Shown piece after piece: positions 21,873-33,529 of a stretch of DNA of 64,000 bases. Position 1 is the first letter of the stretch, and the number at the start of each line of letters is the position of its first letter. The translations under genes and the position numbers were made by a program. Below the pieces are notes generated by a model. The model had not been told where the DNA came from, searched no databases, and worked only from the letters and a program-made list of their open reading frames with translations. Location: NCBI RefSeq assembly GCF_000315625.1, contig NW_005434655.1:656504-720503 (forward strand), given 5' to 3'. This DNA comes from Guillardia theta CCMP2712 (Eukaryota > Cryptophyceae > Pyrenomonadales > Geminigeraceae).

Positions 21873-23378
21873 TTGCAGATGCTGGTTCTTTGCCTTCGAT
21901 CTTGTGAGAGTTTTCATGTTTGCAATCCCATTTCTGCCCATAGAAGTCTTTCTGCGTCCAGAAGCATGTGCTCCAGGAGACTCGGGGTCAAATCGAGCGC
22001 CGTCATCCCTGCAGACGAGCCCCTCGAGAGGAATTTGGTGGACAGACTGAAGGACAAGCTGAAAGACAAGCTTTACCAGAGGAACTCCAGGAGAACCGAT
22101 GTCGAGAAGAGGCAAGTGTGGACGGTAGATGAGATGGATGAGCTGCTAGATGCTGGGAGACTCTCGTTCGAGGAGATGAAGATCGTGGGAGATGTTGCAC
22201 TGGACAAGAAGGCCACTATTCATCCAGTCCTCCAAGTGCTCATGCAGCGCCGAAGAGAGTCTTCCAAGCCCGGGCAGAGGAGCGATGGCTTCAAGGTTGC
22301 TCTAGCCATTGAAGGAGGAGGCATGCGCGGGTGCGTGGCGGCGGGCATGGCTGCGGCAGTGAAGGACGCTGGATTCCATGATTGCTTCGACGCGGTCTAC
22401 GGGTCGTCGGCGGGGTCGCTCATCGGAGCCTACTGGATCGCGAATCAGTTCGGGATGCCGCAGTACGGCTGCTCCTTGTACTACGACCTGCTGACCGACG
22501 AGCGGGCTAAGGAGAACTTCATCGACCGCTCGCAGATCCTCCCGCTCATCGGGCTCAGGTGGCTGCGATGGTTGATGCCGAGGTCGATCAAGGAGACGCT
22601 CGGGATGAGGGCGCGGCGTCCGCTGCTCAACCTGCCGTACCTGCTGCAGACCTGCGTGGAGGAGCTGCGTCCTCTTGACTGGGAGGCGTTCAGCAGGAAC
22701 GAGGCCTTGGTGCCTCTCAAGATCGTCGCGAGTGACGTCAGCAAGCAGCGGGCGGTGGTCTTCGACCGGGAGCATGGTCACTGGACCTCCCTGCGGGAGA
22801 TGACAAGGTGCATGACAGCTAGCATGAATCTTCCTGCCATCGCCGAGCCGCTTGTCACCCTCCCTGGGCTCGACTCGCTCCTCGCCGATGCACAGCTGTA
22901 CGAGCCCATCCCGTTCAAGTCGGCGGTGGAGGATGGGTTCACGCACGTGCTGGTGCTGCGGACGAGGCCAGACCAGCAGGATGTGGTTCCGAAGAAGTCG
23001 AAGATGGAGGAGAAGATGATGGATCATTTCTTCCTCCGCAGGTATCAGCTCCCCCACATCTACGACTACCTCGTCAACCAGGAGCACAAGAAGACGTACG
23101 CTAGGGACATCCTTGCGCTCAACCACGCGGCCCACCACCCCCCAGAGGACACCCCCCAGCTCCTCGCCATCGCTCTCGGCTCGAACAGCTCCGAGATCGG
23201 AAGGTTGGAGTGCAGAAGGGAAGCAATCTTCCAGGGGGTCTGCGACGGATACCGCTCGGCATGGCAGGCGCTGCATCCTCCAGCTGCTGGAGTTGACCAT
23301 CGCAATCCGGACGAGGCAGTGGCAGCAGCGTTTCCTCATACGATCGTAGAGGAGACTCCTCAGCTCACTCAGAGGTGA
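21873..23378 (+). CDS. Patatin-like phospholipase
   Basis: This is a Ser-Asp dyad lipid acyl hydrolase. The 501-aa frame has an oxyanion-hole motif GGGMRG at 148-153, the nucleophile elbow GSSAG at 177-181, and a DA-x motif (LADAQLYEPIPF, near residue 338) in place of the usual DG for the catalytic Asp. The N-terminal 45 residues are Ser/Arg-rich with few acids and could be an organelle presequence. A helical, charged region (about 50-130) precedes the hydrolase. The Met at 21879, directly after TTCTTGCAG, raises the chance that this is exon 2 with an upstream exon not identified. The arrangement is close to bacterial RssA/YlbK-like enzymes. The substrate is not predictable. Confidence 0.88.
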   Translation: MQMLVLCLRSCESFHVCNPISAHRSLSASRSMCSRRLGVKSSAVIPADEPLERNLVDRLKDKLKDKLYQRNSRRTDVEKRQVWTVDEMDELLDAGRLSFEEMKIVGDVALDKKATIHPVLQVLMQRRRESSKPGQRSDGFKVALAIEGGGMRGCVAAGMAAAVKDAGFHDCFDAVYGSSAGSLIGAYWIANQFGMPQYGCSLYYDLLTDERAKENFIDRSQILPLIGLRWLRWLMPRSIKETLGMRARRPLLNLPYLLQTCVEELRPLDWEAFSRNEALVPLKIVASDVSKQRAVVFDREHGHWTSLREMTRCMTASMNLPAIAEPLVTLPGLDSLLADAQLYEPIPFKSAVEDGFTHVLVLRTRPDQQDVVPKKSKMEEKMMDHFFLRRYQLPHIYDYLVNQEHKKTYARDILALNHAAHHPPEDTPQLLAIALGSNSSEIGRLECRREAIFQGVCDGYRSAWQALHPPAAGVDHRNPDEAVAAAFPHTIVEETPQLTQR

Positions 23379-23862
23379 CTATCCTCCACCCCTGCTCCCG
23401 TCCGCGTCCGCCCCCCCCCTGGTCTCAACGTCGTCTTCATCCTCATCCTTTTCCTCTCCCTTTCCCTCTTTCTTCCACTTGCGTTCTGCTGTTCGCCCTG
23501 CTCTTTCCTCTCCGCTCCCTCTTTCCTCTCCGCTCCCTGCCTTGCGCCATTCATCCCTTCACTCGTCCCTTCACTGATCAATTTTTCCCAGCTCCTGGAT
23601 TGAATCCTTCAAGAGGCGAGCAAATCAGCGCAAGGAAACATAAGGAAACGAAACATGCAGGAATCTGTGTACTCGTTGTGACTATAACTTCTCCTATTGT
23701 AACTTTTCCTTCTCATCCGCCTGCCTTTTCAGCCATTCTCACCAGCTCCCCCCGGCTCCCCCCGGCTCCCTCCCCTGTCCTTCCCCTCGGATCCCTCCCC
23801 ATTTGATCTCCGAGAGCGTTCATCCGATGTAAGAGCAGGGAGGGAGATGAAATCCTTTATCC
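23379..23862. other. Intergenic pyrimidine-rich DNA between converging genes
   Basis: CCTTTCC/CTCCC low-complexity DNA with no supported gene. It separates the phospholipase stop (+) from a minus-strand stop at 23863. Confidence 0.5.
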
Positions 23863-24474
23863 TCATCCTCTGCGACTCCGACGAGTTGCTGGAGCCAGCA
23901 AATCAGCACGTTGCTGGAAGGAAGAAATAACAGAGGCATGAAGGGAGAAGGGGAGGAGACGAGGGGAGAGGGATTGGGGATGGAGATCATCAAGTGGGAG
24001 GGAAGGAAGTGGGAGGACACGAGGAGACAAGTCGGGAGGAGGGGCAGCGGAGGAGGGCGATGACCTTGTGCAAGTTGAAGAGGATGTCTTCGTTGTTTCT
24101 GCCAACGAACCACAAGATTTCCTGTGCGGCGGAAACCATGTAATGCTGCGTAATCATGATAAGACTCCTCCTCCTCCTCCTCCTCCTCCTCCTCCTCACC
24201 CCCCCCGACACCTCCTCGTCTTCCTCCTAGACCTGCTCCTCCTCGTCCACCACCACCATCATACTGTTCACTTTCTCTTCGTCCTCCTCTCACCAGAAGT
24301 GAAGAAGGAACGGCATCCTTGAGCTCGTCGAGCAGTTGTGAGAGAGGAGGAGATAAGTAAGGAGGAGAGACAGGCGAGTTGAAGCGAAGGCTGAGAGCAA
24401 CAGCGCTGAGAAACAACATCCTTTGACGACTCCTGTAGATAAACATGAGATTCTCTTGAATTACTGAATTGCCG

Positions 24475-24565
<91 letters not shown>

Positions 24566-24815
24566 CCTCGATCAAGATGCACTTTCGATTCCTGAGCGAA
24601 CTCCCTTCCATCTCTACATGCGTTTCCTCCCACTTTCCTTCTTTCTGCAGAGCACGAAAGCACCTGCCTCATTTCCTCTCCTCTCCTCTTAACCATCGTA
24701 TGCTTTCTCTGCTCTCGCTGCCTCCCTTTCTTCTCCTCACCCCCTTGCGATTTGCTGCCATCCAGGATGCTCTGCAACCCGGTCGATGAATGATCGTCCT
24801 GCGTTGATGTCACCA
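23863..24815 (-). CDS. 3' exons of an unrecognised minus-strand gene (possibly the tail of the PA200-like gene)
   Basis: Several short stretches have clear coding character and splice signals. INAGRSFIDRVAEHPGWQQIA lies at about 24810-24748. FIYRSRQRMLFLSAVALSLRFN lies at about 24450-24385, and QLLDELKDAVPSSLL at about 24345-24300. VSAAQEILWFVGRNNEDILFNLHK lies at about 24140-24065. The last joins in phase to a final exon after TTCCAG, ending in PATRRSRRG with a stop at 23863. They lie downstream of the PA200-like exons on the same strand, but I cannot match them to the PA200 C-terminal domain. They may be its divergent tail or a separate gene. Microsatellites separate the exons. Confidence 0.4.
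24476..24570. repeat. (CTCCTG)n hexamer array
   Basis: About 15 CTCCTG units with one CTG interruption, within the minus-strand gene region. The Cys/Ser and Glu/Gln runs are spurious. Confidence 0.9.
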
Positions 24816-24892
24816 GGGGAAACAACAGGGAGAAGATAGTGTGCGCCAAAGACAAAGACAAACCAACAGATCATTGCCTCCGTCATCACCGT

Positions 24893-25011
24893 CGTCGTCA
24901 TCATCATCATTATCATCTCCATCATCGTCATCGTCATCGTCATCATCATCATCATCATCATCATCATCGTCATCGTCATCGTCATCATCATCGTCATCGT
25001 CATCGTCATCG

Positions 25012-25061
<50 letters not shown>

Positions 25062-25062
25062 T
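24893..25062. repeat. (CAT/CGT)n trinucleotide array
   Basis: About 170 bp of CAT, CGT and ATCATCGTC repeats with a mosaic of perfect CAT blocks and CATCGT blocks. All frames are open (His/Arg, Ser, Met/Thr). Treated as non-coding. Confidence 0.9.
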
Positions 25063-25082
25063 CTGTCATGATCATCTCATCA

Positions 25083-28000
25083 TCACCTGCCGCTGAGCCC
25101 AGAATAGACCCCAGCGAGCAACACGTCAGGTCCAGAGCCTTCACGTCCTCCTGCCCCTCCTGTCACCAACAACACCCCCGCGCATGATCTGACCTGCTGG
25201 AGGAGGAGGAAGAAAACTCGTAAGACTTCTTGCAGAGTCCGAAGCCCCTCCTCCATCCTGTCCTGCCGATCGGACGGCAAGCAGTGGACACGAGAAGCAG
25301 CCAAGTTCCTCAAGATGCGGACTGACTTCTTGGTTGCACCCGAGTCGCCCGTGCTTGTCACTAGCTGGATCAATCGGCTGACTGTATCATCTATACTGTC
25401 ACTGTATATGAGAACACTGTGTAGGTTCTCGGTGACCTGCCGTTTCGTGAGCTGTCAGCACGTTGGGTCCTCAAGGTGAAAGGAGAGAGTGTTCAAGGAG
25501 ATGAGATACCAGTAGGTAGAGGAAGGGATGTATCAGGATATGAGGAGGCTAGGATGCATTATGAATCTTTCAACACTCACCGTCGTCATCAGCCTGTCTT
25601 GGTCCTCCTCAGGTCGATTGTCTTTGCATGACATCAGCATTTTCAGCACGAGGTCCCCGACCGTCCGTTGACGTCTCTTGCTCAACGACGGAAGCTTCAT
25701 CATCTCCGAGGCAAAGATCGTGATTGCCTCAGCACTGCTCGCATCACAAGCTCTTGTTATGTTTGCAAAGTCTTCCATCAGTCTGTCACACTCCGAGCTG
25801 ATCTCCAGACACCCAGCAACAAGTCTGGCTGACTCCCTCCTGACCATCCACCATTGCGATCCAAGGAAGTGAACGCCACCGATCTGGCGTGCAAGCTCCT
25901 CGATGAATGCTTTCTCCTCCTCGTTGAAGCTTGTCCTCGATTCGACCAACGTTACGGCCATCTTCAACAATCGCATCGACGACATGTAACTTTCCTTCTT
26001 TGAGCTCGTCAATACTTTGAGCTGTGAGTGCAGGAACTCCAACATCTTGCTCGTGATCTTGGAAATCCTCATCTCCATAACTTCCCGGGCAGCAAGAGCT
26101 AAAAGAACAACCCCGTCCAGCTCTTGTGATAAGAAAGCAATCTCGAACAACTTTTGTGAAAGAGCCACAAGATGACCGTCCTGAGCCTGGAAAGACAAGA
26201 ATGAGCGTTGATCGAGATGGCGGGCAAATGACAATTAGTGGTCTCAAAACGACGAGTGTGATAGAACGTCTCAACGTCGGGCAACGTGAACAGTTTCTAA
26301 GGGTGTTACATCATTCACTCACCTTCATCTCTGCTGCAGCCTCCATCATCCCAACAATCGCTTCCCCAACAAGACTCGCATGACTTCTACTTGCCGTGGG
26401 ATCTCTGGCGATCTCTATCAGACTGTCTTGGAACATTTCGGAGAACTTGTCGGGCGGGAGGAAAACGCTGAGGGTCCTCCACATCTCAACATGGCTGTAG
26501 CTCAGCAGCGAGAGGAACGGATGGAGCTGAGATTGTTGATTCTGAAACTCCTTGACCTTATTGAGATCTTGTGAGCACATCCAACTCCTGATATTCGTGA
26601 AGACTTTGCAATCTTCTATCATCGGAACTGTCAGCTCCTCGTCGCTTTGCTTGTGATCAGTCTCGTGATCGTTGACAAGACGGGATATCCACAGCCTTCC
26701 TCTCTTCTTGCTGGGTTGAACCAACTGCTCTCTCCCTTCCTCCCTCCCCACCTTCTCCTTCTCCCCCGTCTCCTCCTCCTCCTCCTCCTCCTCCATCGCA
26801 ACCTGATTGCTCCTTCCGGAGGATTCCACCTTGTCCTCCGACTTCTCTTCCAGCTGGAGCATGTCGCTGAGATCTTGCTCCTCCTCTCCCTCCATGGCCC
26901 TCTGCAGGCCCTTGCTGAGAGCAACCCTGACGTCATCACTCGCGCACGTGAGGAAGGAGGAGCGAGAGAGGAGGCCCAGGGCCCTCAGGGACACCCGACG
27001 GGCCGGAAGGTCAGACGAGAGGAAGTTTGTAACGATGATACTTGTGAGTTGAGAGGAGAACTGTAGGAACTCCGCCGACGTGGTCAGTCCTTGGTCGACA
27101 AGAGCATGGAGGAGGAAGAGGAGGAGGTTGAAGAGAGCAAACAGCTTTAACTTGGTCTCGATGAGCTGACGAGACGCAAGGTCGACAAGCTTGGAGATCT
27201 GCGGCCTCAACGAGCTGAGCTGTCGACCAGCGCAGAAAGTGAAGTCCATCCGGAACAAGCTCGAAGCTTTCATCCACAGCTGCTTGACCGAAGACTGAAC
27301 GTCGTCGTCCGAGTACTTATAAGACAGCAGAAGACTGTTGACAAGTCCCGTGATGCCCTCCAGGCTGCCCGTCATGACCGTCAGAATGTGCATCTCCTGG
27401 TAGCATTCAAGGACTCTGTTGAGCGCTCGAACCCTTCTCAGCTTGTTGGTCTCCTCGTCGTCCTCGCTCTGGTCGTCCTGCTCTGCTGTTGTGAGTTTCT
27501 GGACTTGTTCGTCAAGAAAGCGGAGGAGGTGAGACTTGAAGGAGGAAGGGTACAGCTGGGACAGCAGCGGAACGAACGTCGCAGCGGAGATCATCATGCT
27601 GAGCCGGTCGGAGAGCAGGGACTGGAGGAACTTGCTCAGCAGCGGCAGCATCTTCGTGGGGATGCTCGAGGGAGACAGCGCTTCCATGTGGCCCCAGAGG
27701 AGCAACTTCCTGACGACGAGCTCGTCCTGGAGGTCTCGGAGGGACTGAAAGTCGACCCAGGCATCGTCTCCCACCTCCGACCAGACCTGCAGGCTCTCTT
27801 TCACTCTCCTGAGTTCCCTGATGGGGTTGAAGAGAGACGATGAGTCGCCCAGCAGCTCTCCAGCTGCCAGCGTCCAGCACTGCACGCTCTGTTCATCCGA
27901 GCAGGTGGCATGCACGGCGTCAAGGCAGCCCAAGATCTCCCCGACGGTCTTCCTGGCCCACTGACGGCACATCTCCTCCATCCCTGGGGGAAAGACAAGT

Positions 28001-31000
28001 TGTCGGAGAGGAAGGGAGGTGTTGCCACAGGCAGTGACGTCAAACTCCTCGTAGATGGTCGTACACTCCTCCATCATCTCACTCCCATCGTACAGGCTGT
28101 ACTCAAGGGCGACGGGCTTGGGTGAGAAAAACGAGTCACAAACACCCCCTCGCCCCCACAGCAGAGAAGAAACATCATCGTTGTCCTCTAAATGATCTTT
28201 CCTGTTCCTCAAGTCCCACCCTGCCCTCGTAAGGATCGATCCTGCTCCTTGCATGACAGCGCGCAGGATGCCGAGCGCGTTCTGCTGCACAACCCGCTCT
28301 GAGAGCGGGGTCTCCTCATATTCTGTTTGGTTGATGATGCTGCGAGGGTTTCTGAGAACCATGAAGCAGACTGTCTTCTGCTCGTCTACAATTCTCATGG
28401 CTGCTCTCAGCCTGTCGGGCTCGACTGGATCACACCTCATCTCATTCTGGTTTCCGTGCGATCTGATCGGAGGACATGATGTCCTCAACAGGCCAGAGAT
28501 GTACTTGTACAAGAGGGTTTGCCCCATCAGTCGGATGTTGTCATCGATAGACCACAAACATCCCGCGATCACCTTCTCGAGCTGTTGTGACAACGAGACG
28601 CACATCTTGCTCGACTGCAGAAGCAATCATCAGTGCGAAGAGAACAGCGATGCTGGGTGAGACGATGGACGAGAGAGGAAAATGAGAGAGGAAAAACCAT
28701 CAGTGATCATATCAGCAAGAAATGGAAGGGGGGCTGCAGGATTTGAATTTTTACACCTGCATGAGGATCCCAAGCATGCGCATAGTGAAGATGATTTCCT
28801 GAGGACTGCTCGTTTCGAAGAGGTCGAAGTGCAACCCTCGGATAAAGTTCTCTCTGTTTGAAGAGGCGGGGGAAGGGGAGGGGGAGGAGGAGGAGGAGGG
28901 CTGGTCTCTCCAGAAGTCTTCATCGAGTAGGACGTTCAGAATCGGAACATGAAGAGTTTCCCAGGCCGCGTCATCGTCAGCAGCCACGGCAGCTTCAAAG
29001 AGACGAGAGACCAGCAACGAGCTGCAGAATTGAGCAAACATCACATCATTGAACGAGGCTCGCATTGCTTGCAGAGCGATTGAGCGAACTCTCGGTGGGA
29101 CGTTGCGAAGAAGCGACTGAGCGGTGTGTTACTCAAGGCGAGTGAAGGGGAAGGGGGACGAGGCAACGCGAGAAGAGAGGGGAGGAGAGGATATGAGGGT
29201 TGAAGACGGTTTAGAGGTAGGAAGAAGGCGAGAAGAACAAAAGTCGATGAGACAAGAGACGGACACAAAGAAAGAGGAAATAAAGAATAGGGTCAACATC
29301 TGAGCTCACCTGATGGACCAGCTTAAATCTCTTGTAGATTATTCCAAGAGGGCTCTGATGATGGTACGAGTCCGCTGTCGGGATGTTCTGCATGAAGGTA
29401 AACAATTTGTCCATGTAAACTCGGATCCAATGCTCTAGGAAATCGGAGAAACTTTCTTGGTGGTTTTGCTTGCTGCTCCAGCTCTCCAAGAAGGACCACG
29501 ACTCCTGCTGTCGAGCCATTTCGCCAATCCGCTCGAAGATGGCGAACAAGAGAACCAACGCGGCATCAACGACTTGTAGGTTGCAGGCATCCAGGAGGTT
29601 TGGAATGGAAATCAGAATGTGAGACAATCTCGATACATCTAAGAGCTGCAAAGTAGTCAGCGACAATGAAAGATGACAAGAAGGAGGGAGAGAAACGCTA
29701 CGACAACGACTATGATACGAAGGGGACGGAGGGAATCAGGAACAGGATTATAAACTGGTCATCACCAACTCAGCTAAGTAACTATAGCACCTGAACGTCA
29801 CCCCTCCGGTGGGTCTTGTTGAAGATAACATCCGGCGATCGAGCAATGATGTTCGCAAGAGTTTTCAAACTGCTCGTTGCACCTTCAGTGGTCTCTGGAT
29901 CTAATATCGTTGAGATCATCCTATCAAGAGTGATTGATAGAGAAGTTTGGAGATGAGAGTTGTGAGAAGTTTTCGTCATGTGGACGAGAGCGTTGACACC
30001 TTTCTTAACTGCAATGTAAAGATTCAGGGAAGGGCGATGAAAGAGAAAATTGAGAAAAGTTTGTACCAAAGGATTCGTTCTGTGCAAACATGGCATCGCA
30101 GACTGATGGAAACAGCACTTGTTCAAGTTCTTCAACCTTTTGCCGTAACTGTACAAACCGATGATGTGATTCATTGAAGGTCGCCAAGCGTTCAACCACG
30201 CTTTCCATCATTGAGAAGATAGGTCCCTGCCAGTGACCAGGAAAGTGCGGGCTGAAGTTCAAATGTAAGTACGAAGGCATCTTGAAGACTTCATGAGCAA
30301 TCGTTACCTGGTGAGCTGTTGCGAAAGAGTGATAAGATGATGAAGATAATTGATCGAGAGGTCCGCACGTTCCGCAGAAATTCCCTCGCCCTCCAAACAA
30401 TGCAAGACTCCTTTGGTAGTGATCTTTGCAATCTCGGCCGCGACATCCTCGATATATTCAAGATCGTGGTTGTCATCGGCCTCATCAGAAGCAAGAGGGG
30501 ATCTCAAAGTGCTCTGAGTATACACGGACAATGCAGAGAACAACCTAGCAATGAATTCATTCTTTCTCTCTCTCACGGTTCGATCCTCCAGCCCAAGGTC
30601 TGTGAAGCAGCTCTCCAACGACTTCACCAACCTTGGCCCTGGAACGTGAGAGAGATGGCACAAGGGAAGATCGCAGGGCAGCATCAGACTCCTCCCAAGC
30701 ATGTTCAGCAAACAACGTGTAACGTTGAAGTGCAAGTCAGGATCCTCCACCCCAAACTGCAGTGCAGTCGACAAAATCTTTGCAAAGTGCAGATCCCATT
30801 CCACACTGCTACCAGGAGATTGCAGCCAGCACTCCACCATCTCCATCACCAAACTTGTGTTCTTTGCGAAGGACGGCGGCATGCTCGTTTCCAGAAGCTG
30901 CATGACCTGTCTGTGGCTGTGAAACGTCGGCTTCAAGGAAGTTTTCATGTCCTCCCATAGGACAGACGGCAAGGAATCAGGCAAACAGTGTTTGCTCGCT

Positions 31001-31940
31001 GCTGCTATGCATCTTGACAACACGTTCCGATGACGAAACTTAACAAGATCCCCCGTGCTCAGCAGCGCAACCTCGGATGCGAATGACCTTGACTTGATGC
31101 CCATCTGAGGAATATGCATCTCCACATACAGATCGATCATCCTTCTCCAAACAAACCCAATGCATTGCTCCTTCGAACCCATATGAGATGTACAAGCCTC
31201 TCCTTTGTCTTCTCCCCCATCCGTACCGACATCCAGGCATTCAAGCAGGTTTGCCTGAGAAAAATTATCACTCGCCGCTACCGTGCCATTAAGCACAGCG
31301 CAAACTCACAATGCAGTCTATGTACAAGAGTTCATGAGCGATGGTCATCTGATGAGCGAACAAACTGTTGGCAAGGAGGCAAGCTGCCGTTCTCATGCCC
31401 TCTTGCCCGACATGCGTCGCTAATCCATTGCCTCTGAACGAATCCAGCTAAGTCAGGAGCACGACGCGCATGATTCATCTTCACTTACCCGTCGAAGAGT
31501 CTGCTGATCAGTTTCAGCCTTGAGGCGGGGAGAGGTCGCTCGAGAAAGCTTGGATGGCTCCCCTCCATCAGAAGCTCCTGGATGGTTCTGTTCGCATATT
31601 GAACCATGGTGGAATTGCTGGATAGAGCACTGGAGGGATTCGTCACATAGTGAAGATGCAAGACAACATCATGCCTGAGTGGCAGATACTTCTCCTGCTC
31701 CTTCGCAACACACTTGCGCTCTCCTCCATCGCATCTTCCTCCCCGCAATTCAAGGCGCCTCATCGAATGAATCCAGCTTGGCCGTGCAGGCCCGGCACCA
31801 CTCAGAGATCCAGCATGCCTGTAGCATCGTCTTGTAGGAGAGAGGCTGTCAGTGTGACTTTCTGTCGGCCTCTCTCCCGCCATCATCATCAAGATCCCCA
31901 CCGCCCACATCGCACCCTTCTGCATTGCGACCACTCCCAC
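25083..31940 (-). CDS. PSME4: PA200/Blm10-type proteasome activator (HEAT-like solenoid), multi-exon
   Basis: PA200 caps the 20S proteasome with a ring of HEAT-like repeats and promotes ubiquitin-independent degradation, mainly in the nucleus. Exon clusters run 31800-31490, 31420-30305, 30195-29790, 29660-29310, 29060-28750, 28626-26311, 26234-25533 and about 25410-25200. Segment order matches the family. Near the start is KYLPLRHDVVLHL, followed by VWRRMIDLYVEMH...LPSVLWEDM, like the WRPLYDTL...AEIWSEF region. In the middle are LLRTSCPPI... and GILRAVMQGAGSILTRAGWDL, the latter like the LTIVHNCLIGSGNLL region. Later comes a helical stretch around LKLFALFNLLLFLL with LSSDLPARRVSLRALGLL. An acidic low-complexity insert (about 26790-26840) is family-unlike. 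The C-terminal DUF3437 motif (HAGVLGL...YDVP) was not found. The start is uncertain, and a transposon fragment lies within 50 bp upstream. No other solenoid family fits this order, but overall identity is low. Confidence 0.68.
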
Positions 31941-31982
31941 GATGGATCGCTAGGGGGTGCCAGCCGGGTTCGCCTCAGCCGA

Positions 31983-32167
31983 CCTACGTACTTTGAGTAA
32001 AAAAGGTACATTGCCGCCACCTCAGAATTCAGTGATCACTCGACCGGGTGACGTAGCGGGCCGGCCGGGAGGCCCGGCCCGGGCCTGAGGCCTGCCACGT
32101 GTAAGGCGCCACCTAAATAACTTTTTTCTTTACTCAAAGTTAAGTGTTTTAAATTAGTACGGGCAAG
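31983..32167. mobile_element. MITE-like copy, ~185 bp, internally deleted
   Basis: The left end is shortened, CGTACTTTGAGTAAA at about 31987-32001. The right end, TTTACTCAAAGTTAAG at 32130-32145 followed by TTAGTACGGGCAA, is the inverted terminal repeat with some divergence. The core is GC-rich (GGCCGGCCGGGAGGCCCGG). It sits directly upstream of the PA200-like gene's first open frame and could have displaced its promoter or N-terminal exon. Confidence 0.75.
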
Positions 32168-32561
32168 GCCCCCGCTAGCCGCCGTGGTAGTACCCGGGTT
32201 GTACCGAGAATGGATCGGAGGTACGGGAATGGTACTAGAGGAGCTGTCATAAGAGTGATCACTAAAAGTGAACTAAAATATTTCTAAGAGACTAGTACAC
32301 TTTTGTTTACTTAACACGAACGTATATTTACGACAGTGACAGTCAAAACTCCTGCAGGGGCGGCGAGCAGGTCGATTGCGAGAAGTCGAGAGGGTTTGAA
32401 GGAGAAAGAGGTTGGGAGGATGGGGGCCGGGGCGGGAATGATGGGAAGGTCAACAAGGCAGAAAGCTTGGAGGATGAACGGAGAAGCAAACTGTAAAGAA
32501 TCTCTCTTGCTCTTGTATTCTTACATGACTTGATAAATCTCTCCTGCAATCTTACGGGACA
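32168..32561. other. Intergenic, no gene seen
   Basis: This stretch follows the transposon copy. It contains a few GGTAC/GTACC inverted motifs (32185-32240) and then ordinary DNA. No conserved coding frame was recognised. Confidence 0.4.
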
Positions 32562-33240
32562 TTGTTCATCCAGTTAGTTTGCATGGGAGCCGACGTCTCG
32601 ACATTTACAAACGACTTCTGTGAATCCACTTGCCAATGTCCTGCTGCATGGCAGTCCGGCTTCCATCGGCAAGCTGGCATCCAGAAGTCAAGCGAGGATT
32701 CAGCAAGAAAGGCACGCAAGGTGAGGGTTCGAATCTTGACACACAAGGTCACATTTGCTTGCAGGAGTACTTGAATAAGATCGTCCGAGAGAACAAGTAT
32801 GAACCTGTTCCCTATACCACCAAAAACATGCGATACCGTGAAGACCTCTTGACCGAGGATGACCCGATGCATGACATCATCAGCAAGCATCATCGTAGTC
32901 ACTCACATGGAAGATCTGTTCACTCTGGCAACCTCTCGATGGATCATAGACATAGTTCCAGCCTCCCCCCCCATCATCACAGGATCATCGGGCGGCAGAA
33001 AACGACAAGCCCCCAGCCAATGCTCCATCCAATGACGTCTATGCCGAGACCCTCGACGCTGTCCGAGCTTACAGGAGCGAGGTCAACGTGAATAACGTTG
33101 AGCAGCGGAGCAAGGAGCTTAAGGAGCTGAAGCGGAGGTGAGGGAGGGAGGGAGGGAGGGAGGGAGGGAGGGAGGCTGATGCACATTTCCGCAGGTTGCT
33201 GGAAGAACACGACAGGAGACTAGAAGCGAAGCGCGCGTGA
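32562..33240 (+). CDS. Small charged coiled-coil protein, 4 exons
   Basis: No family was recognised. Exons end and start in phase at 32720/32765, 32917/32983 and 33137/33195, with introns of 44, 65 and 57 bp. Recognisable stretches are EDSARKARK, EYLNKIVRENKYEPVPY, MRYREDLLTEDDPMHDII, a His/Ser-rich SKHHRSHSHGR, and a C-terminal charged helix (RSKELKELKRRLLEEHDRRL) ending at 33240. The final intron contains a (GGGA)n run. The start is uncertain, because a possible acceptor (ATGGCAG) at about 32650 means upstream exons may exist. The composition suggests a soluble helical protein, perhaps cytoskeletal, but nothing in the sequence fixes a role. Confidence 0.6.
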
Positions 33241-33529
33241 TAGCATCGAGAACCAAAGGCTTCAGCTGTGAATCTAGATGCAGCTAGAGTTGGAGTGTCA
33301 ATCTATCGAGCAAAAGGAATGAAGATGTTGCTATCAAACCTCGTGCTTATGTGAAACAAATTCTATCAGAATCGTCCAGCCGACAAACATTTTGATCCCT
33401 TCACAACGAAGTCTCTCGTTGTAAAGTATTTGTGTACCCCGAGAGGAACTGAATAGGTAGTGATACAGAGAGAAAGATCTAAAGCAGGAAAATAGAATCT
33501 CCTGTTAACAACCAAGAAGCCCGAACATC

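Noticed and set aside
22302-23339. 345-aa minus-strand ORF opposite the phospholipase
   Set aside because: Shadow of the patatin gene, which has the GGGMRG and GSSAG motifs on the plus strand.
24839-25096. His-rich or poly-Ser protein
   Set aside because: CAT/CGT microsatellite; all frames open.
32700-32735. Possible tRNA B-box (GGTTCGAAT)
   Set aside because: It lies in a 44-bp intron of the small charged gene; no A-box or cloverleaf arms around it.
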